Positions 1 to 5,470 of a DNA stretch of 5,470 nucleotides are shown here, one piece after another. The DNA comes from Acidobacteriota bacterium. GTDB taxonomy: Bacteria > Acidobacteriota > Vicinamibacteria > Vicinamibacterales > Vicinamibacteraceae. Every line of letters begins with the position of its first letter. Positions within the stretch are counted from its first letter, which is position 1. Location of the stretch: NCBI GenBank assembly GCA_023427865.1, contig JAEYZV010000100.1:1-5470 (forward strand), given 5' to 3'. Made by a program: the position numbers and the translations under genes. Below the pieces are notes generated by a model, which had not been told where the DNA came from, made no database searches, and saw only the letters and a program-made list of their open reading frames with translations.

Positions 1-40
1 CCGCGCCGCGCTGACGCTGCGGGGGAGGCATACTTGGGCG

Positions 41-532
41 GTGGACGATCGGCAGGCGCGCGCCAACATCCTCGAGCAGGACCGCCAGCTCGAACGGCTG
101 CGGCAATGGAGCTGGCTGCTCGATCAGGTCTTTCGCGTTCCGGGCACCAACATCCGCTTCGGATGGGACGCGATCGTTGGGCTCGTGCCCGGAATCGGCG
201 ATCTCAGCAGCCCCATCTTCGGCGCGCTGATCCTCACACAGGCCTATCGCATGGGCGTCCCGCGCGTCGTCCAGGCACGGATGGTCATCAACGCCATCGT
301 CGACGCGCTGCTCGGCCTGGTGCCGGGGCTCGGCAACATCGCCGACGTCTTCTGGCGAGCCAACACGTGGAACATGCGGCTGCTCGAGCGCCACGCGCGC
401 CCTGGCGTCCCACCCACTCGCGGCGACGCCATCTTCGTGTGGACGATCCTCGTCGCCCTCGGGGTGGCGGCTGCCATCCCCATCGTCTTCGTCGCGTGGC
501 TCGCCTACTGGCTCCTGACGTGGCCTCACTGA
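41..532 (+). CDS. DUF4112 domain small membrane protein
   Basis: This 163-residue protein matches the DUF4112 pattern. Residues 27-54 read as the family's opening block (LDQVFRVPGT, then RFGWDAIVGLVPGIGD). Residues 80-118 hold the second block (RM..N...D..LGLVPGLGNIADV, then WRAN and NMRLLERH). Residues 129-160 form a long hydrophobic stretch, most likely a C-terminal membrane helix, and 43-66 is also hydrophobic. The function of the family is unknown. The N-terminal 25 residues are charged and probably cytoplasmic. The start is the GTG at 41. A purine-rich GGGGGAGG lies at 21-28, but its 12-nt spacing is long. CATACT at 29-34 could instead be a -10 box for a near-leaderless transcript. The frame is open to the left edge with no other ATG, GTG or TTG, so a start outside the window cannot be excluded. 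It converges on the next gene with a 22-bp gap. Confidence 0.87.
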   Translation: MDDRQARANILEQDRQLERLRQWSWLLDQVFRVPGTNIRFGWDAIVGLVPGIGDLSSPIFGALILTQAYRMGVPRVVQARMVINAIVDALLGLVPGLGNIADVFWRANTWNMRLLERHARPGVPPTRGDAIFVWTILVALGVAAAIPIVFVAWLAYWLLTWPH

Positions 533-558
533 CCGCTGGCGCAGCGCCGAACGGTCAG
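529..558. terminator. Inverted repeat across both stop codons of a convergent pair
   Basis: CTGACCG at 529-535 and CGGTCAG at 552-558 form a perfect 7-bp inverted repeat. An inner GGC/GCC stem lies at 538-540 and 546-548, with a 5-nt loop. The left arm contains the TGA of the upstream plus-strand gene and the right arm contains the reverse-strand TGA of the facing gene. It sits where a bidirectional terminator would be expected, but there is no T-tract on either side, so intrinsic termination is unproven. In GC-rich genomes such hairpins may act with Rho or simply protect 3' ends. Confidence 0.35.
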
Positions 559-1022
559 CGCTCCGACGCAACGAGCGGCCGGTCGCCCCACTGACCTGCA
601 GTCACGAGACGGAAGTACGCGCCGCCGAAGCGGGTCAGCGAGGACTCGCCGTCGCGGCCGCTCTCGAACACGAACACGAGGCCGTCACGATCGAAGCACG
701 CGAGCCACTCCTCCCAGGACAGCGGACGGAAACGCGACGCCGCGGGGAAATTGAACCGCAGCCCGGTGCCCTGGTCGTTCACGTGCAGCGTCGCCGGGCC
801 GCTCTCGGTCTGCTCGCCGGTGGCGGGTTCCGCGCCATGATGGGCGGCCCATGCCCTGATGAGGGCTGCGTCGCGCGTGCCGAGGACATGCGCATCGGGG
901 AGTTCTCCCTGCGCGAGGTACATGTCCGGCGGCGCGTGCGGATGGCGGAACGGCAGGGTTTCCTGCGTCGTGCGACCGGATGTGGGCGTAGGTTCTGGCG
1001 ATCGTGGACGTGGCGGCTGCAT
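555..1022 (-). CDS. Small soluble protein, resembles the family mislabelled '1,4-alpha-glucan branching enzyme'
   Basis: This is a 155-residue protein without signal peptide or membrane segment. Residues 48-118 follow a pattern I recall from a short uncharacterised family: TRDAALIRAWAAHHGAEPATG, then RFNFP (89-93), then FRPLSWEEWLACFDRDGLVFVFE (98-120). Members are sometimes annotated as glucan branching enzymes, but nothing here resembles a glycoside hydrolase, so no enzymatic role is claimed. The C-terminal YFRLV (136-140) is also family-like. The start is uncertain. The ATG at 1022 gives 155 residues with a Pro/Arg/Thr-rich N-terminus whose first 14 codons have an unusually high share of A/T third positions. 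The ATG at 923 (Met34) gives 122 residues and keeps the whole conserved part. Neither has a clear Shine-Dalgarno sequence. It lies 181 bp downstream of the large outer-membrane gene on the same strand, so read-through is possible, but the gap argues against a tight operon. Confidence 0.75.
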   Translation of the reverse strand: MQPPRPRSPEPTPTSGRTTQETLPFRHPHAPPDMYLAQGELPDAHVLGTRDAALIRAWAAHHGAEPATGEQTESGPATLHVNDQGTGLRFNFPAASRFRPLSWEEWLACFDRDGLVFVFESGRDGESSLTRFGGAYFRLVTAGQWGDRPLVASER

Positions 1023-1158
1023 GCGATGACAGGTGCAACCACGGTGCCGCCCGGCACGCCACGCGACAGCGGCACTCGCAGCTGCCGACCGACGTGCGCT
1101 CGGAAGCAGGAACTACACGGTGTCCGCGAAGCGACCGTTTCCGACATTCGCCGTGGGT
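1023..1158. other. Spacer without a gene between two minus-strand genes
   Basis: No convincing coding sequence is seen; the open frames crossing it are shadows. The only structure noticed is GTGCC (1044-1048) and GGCAC (1053-1057) around a 4-nt loop, a short GC hairpin that could lie in the 3' untranslated region of the upstream minus-strand gene. It has no adjacent T-run. A promoter for the downstream small gene could be here, but no clear -35/-10 pair is visible. Confidence 0.4.
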
Positions 1159-1207
1159 CTGTTACCTGCCTCCTGTTACCTGCCTCCTGTTACCTGTTCC
1201 CTGTCAG
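1159..1207. repeat. Seven-unit heptamer tandem array (CTGTTAC/CTGCCTC)
   Basis: Seven contiguous 7-bp units fill 49 bp. They are CTGTTAC, CTGCCTC, CTGTTAC, CTGCCTC, CTGTTAC, CTGTTCC and CTGTCAG. The first five alternate strictly, giving a 14-bp super-period; the last two are degenerate. Every unit begins with CTG. The final unit contains TCA at 1204-1206, the stop codon of the large minus-strand gene, so the array starts at the stop and extends into its 3' untranslated region. On that strand the units read CAGGTAA and GAGGCAG. The layout resembles the short tandemly repeated heptamers described in cyanobacteria; that is only an analogy of form. Confidence 0.9.
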
Positions 1208-4200
1208 AACCCCGGGGCCATGCTGAACTGGAACACCCAGCCCTGCTGGTCTCGTTGCAGTGGCCGCGCGAGATTGAACTGCAGCACGGCGAAGCCGAGC
1301 GCGTTCACCCGGAACGCGGCGCCGACGCTCGTGACGGGCTTGTTGTCGCTGCGGTAGTAGAACGGCGACTCGGCGCGGTTGGCGTCCCACGTCACGCCGG
1401 CGTCGGCAAAGAGTGCGACCTCCACGGGGATGGGGCCATACATGCCGCGCGACGCCCCGAATGGGCGCAGCAGGGGGAAGCGGAACTCGACGTTGGCGAC
1501 GGCCATGCGACTCCCGGTCAACCTGTCGAACGCCACGCACCGGCCGTCCGGTGTCGGCGGGCAGTCCCGCTCGTCGAAGCTCCCGACGTCGTACCCGCGC
1601 ACCAGCGACGGGTAGCCGAGGTACAGGGGCGACAAGCGTGGATCCTCGCCGCCGTCTCCGTAGCGCCCGTAGTGCATGACGCGCGTCGCCAACGTGTAGA
1701 ACCGGGCCGGCATGAAGTACCGCCGGTAGTCGAGGAGCAGCCCCGTGTAGCGGATGTCGCCGAACACCGGCGACACCTCGAAGCGGTATCGCTGCCCGAG
1801 GATGGGGCTCGTGGCGCCGAACGAGGAGGTGTCGTACACGAGCGCCGCGCTCGTCAGCCCCATGTTCAGCGACTCGGGGTTGCCGAGATCCTGTTCCTGG
1901 TCCAGGAGGATCTCGCCCGTGTCCAGCGCGAAGGCGGTCAGGTGCGACTTCTGCGAGAACGCGAGGTTGCGATACGACCCGGAGAACTCGATGCGCTGCG
2001 CACGGCTGAACGGGTACGCCACCATGCCGGTGGCGCCGCGGTCGGCCTGCCGGTAGATGATGGCTTCCTGCACGTTGACCGGCCGCCCGTCGATCACCGT
2101 GTTCACGGCCGACACGTACCCGCCGCGGTACGGTGACTGATCGATAGCCGCGCCCCACGTCCATCGGTTCTTCTGGTTCTGGTACATCACCGCCCCACCG
2201 AGGTCGCTGGCGCTGAAGTCGCCGTCGAAGGTCGTCAGGGTCTGCAGCATCACGCCGAGGTTGTGGTAGCCGAGCATGTCGCTCATGAAGAACGAGATGC
2301 CGCCGCCGCCGAAGGCGCCCCACCGATCCGCGCCGACCGACAGCGTCGGCTGCCCCACGAAGTCGAGTTGCAGCCGCGGCTGGTAGGGAGCGACCTCCTG
2401 GATGGCGTCGGTGCGGGGCAACCCGAGCGTCGGGTTCTGCAGCAGCTGCGTGACCTGCCCGGGTTCCGCCCCCACCGGGGGGAGGAGCGCGGCGTCGGTG
2501 CCGGGCGCGGCCGTGAATGTGCGTCCGGCGAGTACCTCCGGCTGCTCGGCCACGTACAGCCGCTGATTGCCGTCCTCGAAGACCGTGAAGATGACGCGGT
2601 CGGTCTTGGCGCCGGTCGAGATCACGGGGCTAGTCTCGGTGATGCCGCTGGCGCCCGTGTAGAGGTCGGTCACCTGCCTGGGCGCGCCGCCGTCGAGCGC
2701 CATGCGGAAGACATTGGCGATGCCGTCGGGCTCGGCCACGAAGTACAGGCTGCGGCCATCGGCGCTCCACTGCGGGTTGATGTGCCTGCCACGCGGAAAC
2801 GCGGCGACTTCACGCGCCTGCCGGCTCGCGACGTCGAACAACGCCAGACGGAGTTCCCCGATCTCGAGCGTGTCGAGCTCGGTGGTGAAGCGACCCGACG
2901 CCAGCGCAATCGTGCGGCCGTCAGGCGACCACGCCGGATGCAGCTGCGTGTGCGGATCGGAGGTCCACTGCTCCACCGCGCCGCGTTCGACATCGAACGC
3001 GAACAGGTCGGTGAAGCCCTGCCGCATGCCGATGAACGCAATCGTGCGCCCGTCAGGAGACCAGGCCGGATTGAAGGCGGCGTCCACCGTTTCGAGTTCC
3101 TGCTCGCGCACCTTGTCGCCGCTGTTCACGTCGTACACGAGCAGGTGCGGACGTCCGTTGCGCACGCCCGCGACCGCGAGCCTGGTGCCGGTCGGATCCC
3201 AGGTGCCCGCCGAAGCGATGAACTGCAGGCTGTTCAGGTGCGGATCCACGGCCGTCCGGGTGAGCTGGCGCAGCACCCGGCCCGTGTCCACGTCGGCCAC
3301 GAACAGGTCGATCGAGAGCAGGCTGCGCTCGGACAGGAACGCGACCTTCATCCCGTCGGGGCTCAACGACGGCGAGACGTTGATGTCGCCGCCGAGCTCC
3401 TCCTTCGGCGTGAGCAGCCGGCCGAACCGCTCGGGCGCCGATGACTGCTCGCCCACGTTGCGATAGGCCTGCTGCAGGGCCGCATGCCACTGTTCGGTCA
3501 GTTGTTCCTGCGTGATGCCGAGCACGGCCTCGAACGACTTGGCGGGATCGCCGAGCATGATGCCCGAGGCCAGCAGGTCGCCCACGGCACGGTCGCCCCA
3601 GCGCCCGCCGATGTACGCCCACAGCGCATGACCCCAGCGATACGGGAAGTATCGCGGGTCGGACAGCTGCTCGATCGTCGGCAGCTTCTCGCGCTGGATG
3701 GCGTCGCGAACCCACATCGTCGTCAGCGACGACCTCCGGCCGATGGACAGGTATTCCGCCATCCCCTCGACGAACCACAGCGGCAGCGTCTGCAGACCGC
3801 TCACGCGGTTCGCGCTGCCGGCTTCGCGGACGCGCTGTTCCGACATGTCGTACTGGAACGCGTGTACGAGTTCGTGGCCGAGGACGTGGTTGGTGTCGCC
3901 GAGCGGGCCGGCAAACGGCATCACGACCCTGCGTCGCAGGCCCTCGGTCACGCCGCCGGTGCCTTCGCCGATCCCGCCCGGGATCACGGTGGTCTGCTGG
4001 AAATGCGCCGAGGAGGCGTAGAGCACGAGGGGCTGGCGGCTGCTGAGCCGATGCTCGAGCATGCGTTCGAGGCGCGTGGTCCAGCGCTCCGCGAGTCGCG
4101 CGGCGACGTCCACGCCTTGCTCGATCTGCGGGTAGAAGTAGATGTCGAAGCGCTCGGTCTTCGCGACCCGGAAGTCGAACTGCTCGTACTGGACCTTGTT

Positions 4201-4293
4201 CTGCCCGAAGTACTGCGCGGCCGCCGGCACCGCCGAGAGCGCCAGCATGGCGCCGACGATGGCCGCGTGGAATCGAGACGGACTGACGTGCAT
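1204..4293 (-). CDS. Exported metallopeptidase / TolB-like propeller / Omp85-type outer-membrane barrel fusion
   Basis: This 1029-residue protein has three parts. Residues 1-26 are a Sec signal peptide (hydrophobic AAIVGAMLALSAVP, likely cleaved after AAA-26). Residues about 30-280 are a peptidase MA-like gluzincin domain: H140-E141-L-V-H144 supplies two zinc ligands and the catalytic Glu, and E176 in WFVEGMAEY is the expected third ligand. Residues about 300-580 hold six PD40/TolB-like blade motifs, near 308, 364, 409, 453, 507 and 555 (for example WSPDGRTIAF at 411-420). Residues about 637-1029, some 390 long, fit a 16-stranded Omp85/BamA-type barrel, with LVRGYD at 897-902 as the lid-loop motif and a terminal Phe as outer-membrane signature. 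No POTRA domain is seen. The start is the ATG at 4293: AAGGGG lies 7 nt upstream and the signal peptide follows at once. The open frame runs on to 4500, but that part is repeat-derived. By inference, protease and propeller face the periplasm. The substrate is unknown. Confidence 0.92.
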   Translation of the reverse strand: MHVSPSRFHAAIVGAMLALSAVPAAAQYFGQNKVQYEQFDFRVAKTERFDIYFYPQIEQGVDVAARLAERWTTRLERMLEHRLSSRQPLVLYASSAHFQQTTVIPGGIGEGTGGVTEGLRRRVVMPFAGPLGDTNHVLGHELVHAFQYDMSEQRVREAGSANRVSGLQTLPLWFVEGMAEYLSIGRRSSLTTMWVRDAIQREKLPTIEQLSDPRYFPYRWGHALWAYIGGRWGDRAVGDLLASGIMLGDPAKSFEAVLGITQEQLTEQWHAALQQAYRNVGEQSSAPERFGRLLTPKEELGGDINVSPSLSPDGMKVAFLSERSLLSIDLFVADVDTGRVLRQLTRTAVDPHLNSLQFIASAGTWDPTGTRLAVAGVRNGRPHLLVYDVNSGDKVREQELETVDAAFNPAWSPDGRTIAFIGMRQGFTDLFAFDVERGAVEQWTSDPHTQLHPAWSPDGRTIALASGRFTTELDTLEIGELRLALFDVASRQAREVAAFPRGRHINPQWSADGRSLYFVAEPDGIANVFRMALDGGAPRQVTDLYTGASGITETSPVISTGAKTDRVIFTVFEDGNQRLYVAEQPEVLAGRTFTAAPGTDAALLPPVGAEPGQVTQLLQNPTLGLPRTDAIQEVAPYQPRLQLDFVGQPTLSVGADRWGAFGGGGISFFMSDMLGYHNLGVMLQTLTTFDGDFSASDLGGAVMYQNQKNRWTWGAAIDQSPYRGGYVSAVNTVIDGRPVNVQEAIIYRQADRGATGMVAYPFSRAQRIEFSGSYRNLAFSQKSHLTAFALDTGEILLDQEQDLGNPESLNMGLTSAALVYDTSSFGATSPILGQRYRFEVSPVFGDIRYTGLLLDYRRYFMPARFYTLATRVMHYGRYGDGGEDPRLSPLYLGYPSLVRGYDVGSFDERDCPPTPDGRCVAFDRLTGSRMAVANVEFRFPLLRPFGASRGMYGPIPVEVALFADAGVTWDANRAESPFYYRSDNKPVTSVGAAFRVNALGFAVLQFNLARPLQRDQQGWVFQFSMAPGF

Positions 4294-4300
4294 GGCGACA

Positions 4301-4306
4301 CCCCTT
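4301..4306 (-). promoter_or_regulatory. Shine-Dalgarno site that fixes the start at 4293
   Basis: On the minus strand AAGGGG lies 7 nt before the ATG at 4293-4291. It supports this internal start over the upstream ATG at 4500, which would put 69 residues of repeat-encoded sequence before the signal peptide. Confidence 0.6.
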
Positions 4307-4354
4307 GCCGCGGCCGTGCCGCGATCAGGCGGTGTCGTTGCAAGGGAGGCGCCG

Positions 4355-4394
4355 GAGAATTGCAGAATTGTGGAATTGCGGAATTTCAGAGTTG
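4355..4394. repeat. Octamer array A, five degenerate 8-bp units
   Basis: Five consecutive 8-bp units read GAGAATTG, CAGAATTG, TGGAATTG, CGGAATTT and CAGAGTTG. They are strikingly AT-rich compared with the GC-rich surroundings. On the minus strand the consensus is about CAATTCTG, close to the units of array B. The array lies 62 to 101 nt upstream of the ATG of the large outer-membrane gene. Confidence 0.8.
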
Positions 4395-4468
4395 CCTCAC
4401 CACCGCCAACCTTCGAGGCCCCATTGCAGGTGATGCCATTCTGAAATTCTGAAATTCTGAAATTCCGC
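4378..4468. repeat. 13-bp perfect inverted repeat joining the two octamer arrays
   Basis: GCGGAATTTCAGA at 4378-4390 is the exact reverse complement of 4456-4468, with 65 bp between. Inside the loop a second short pair, TCACC (4397-4401) and GGTGA (4429-4433), could extend the structure. The whole sits between divergent start codons, so it could form a cruciform in DNA or a hairpin in either leader if transcription starts beyond it. Confidence 0.7.
4438..4467. repeat. Octamer array B, three perfect CTGAAATT units plus flanks
   Basis: CTGAAATT occurs three times without mismatch at 4441-4448, 4449-4456 and 4457-4464. It is preceded by ATT (4438-4440) and followed by CCG. Its reverse strand reads CAGAATTT-like units, in inverted orientation to array A. 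It lies 83 to 113 nt upstream of the kinase start codon. Confidence 0.9.
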
Positions 4469-4511
4469 GCCTCCCGCCGCGGCCCCGTGCGGCCGGACAT
4501 CGGCCCGGCGT

Positions 4512-4520
4512 TGGTAGAGT
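4512..4520 (+). promoter_or_regulatory. Candidate extended -10 promoter of the kinase gene
   Basis: TGG-TAGAGT fits an extended -10 element (TGn followed by TAnAnT-like bases, 4 of 6 matching TATAAT). No -35 hexamer is found at the usual distance, as is acceptable for extended -10 promoters. It would start transcription near 4527 and leave a leader of about 24 nt before the ATG at 4551. Confidence 0.35.
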
Positions 4521-4550
4521 GGGGCCGCCGACGGCCGCCCGCGACACACG

Positions 4551-5470
<920 letters not shown>

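Noticed and set aside
1166..1186. AGGAGG on the minus strand as ribosome binding sites
   Set aside because: They are part of the heptamer array and no start codon with a following coding frame lies at a suitable distance.
1159..1207. CRISPR array
   Set aside because: Units are 7 bp and contiguous, without spacers.
1033..2136. 367-codon plus-strand open frame
   Set aside because: It crosses the heptamer array and then runs antisense to the barrel domain. Its composition is that of a shadow frame.
2263..3444. 393-codon plus-strand open frame opposite the large gene
   Set aside because: It is antisense to a gene with clear domains. Its product is rich in Arg, Val, Gly and His without recognisable motifs, as expected for shadow frames in GC-rich DNA.
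3484..4452. 322-codon plus-strand open frame
   Set aside because: It overlaps the signal peptide and protease domain on the other strand and runs into the octamer arrays. No domain or start signal supports it.
4378..4468. Terminal inverted repeats of a small mobile element
   Set aside because: The inverted repeat is explained by the octamer arrays. No target-site duplication or transposase is seen, and the 91-bp span is too short to judge as an element.

Overview
The window is very GC-rich, with strong G/C bias at third codon positions. It carries a Hanks-type kinase whose N-terminus (GPYEV..LLGRGGMGEVYRAHD) is typical of soil Acidobacteriota, and a very large signal-peptide-bearing outer-membrane protein that fuses a metalloprotease, a TolB-like propeller and an Omp85-like barrel. 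Together these suggest a diderm bacterium of the Acidobacteriota, possibly class Vicinamibacteria. This placement rests on protein style and is an inference, not a database match.

Layout: (1) 41-532 (+) encodes a small DUF4112 membrane protein with a GTG start. (2) 555-1022 (-) encodes a small soluble protein that resembles a family sometimes named '1,4-alpha-glucan branching enzyme' without support. It converges on gene 1, and a 7-bp inverted repeat takes in both stop codons. (3) 1023-1203 is a spacer with a 49-bp array of seven heptamers that runs over the stop codon of the next gene. (4) 1204-4293 (-) encodes a 1029-residue exported protein with three domains: a gluzincin-type metallopeptidase (HELVH ... 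E), a TolB/PD40 beta-propeller of about six blades, and a 16-strand-sized Omp85-type barrel with the VRGY motif and a C-terminal Phe. (5) 4294-4550 is a divergent intergenic region with two arrays of octamers in inverted orientation, joined by a 13-bp perfect inverted repeat. (6) 4551-end (+) encodes the complete catalytic domain of a Ser/Thr kinase, cut by the window edge in its Ala/Pro/Gly-rich linker.

The large protein and the kinase are divergently transcribed from one 257-bp region that holds the inverted octamer arrays, so their regulatory DNA is shared or adjacent. There is no evidence here of a defence system, CRISPR array, mobile element, tRNA or rRNA. The most interesting items are the protease-propeller-barrel fusion and the two short-unit arrays (7-mers and 8-mers, both led by CAG on one strand) placed at gene boundaries.
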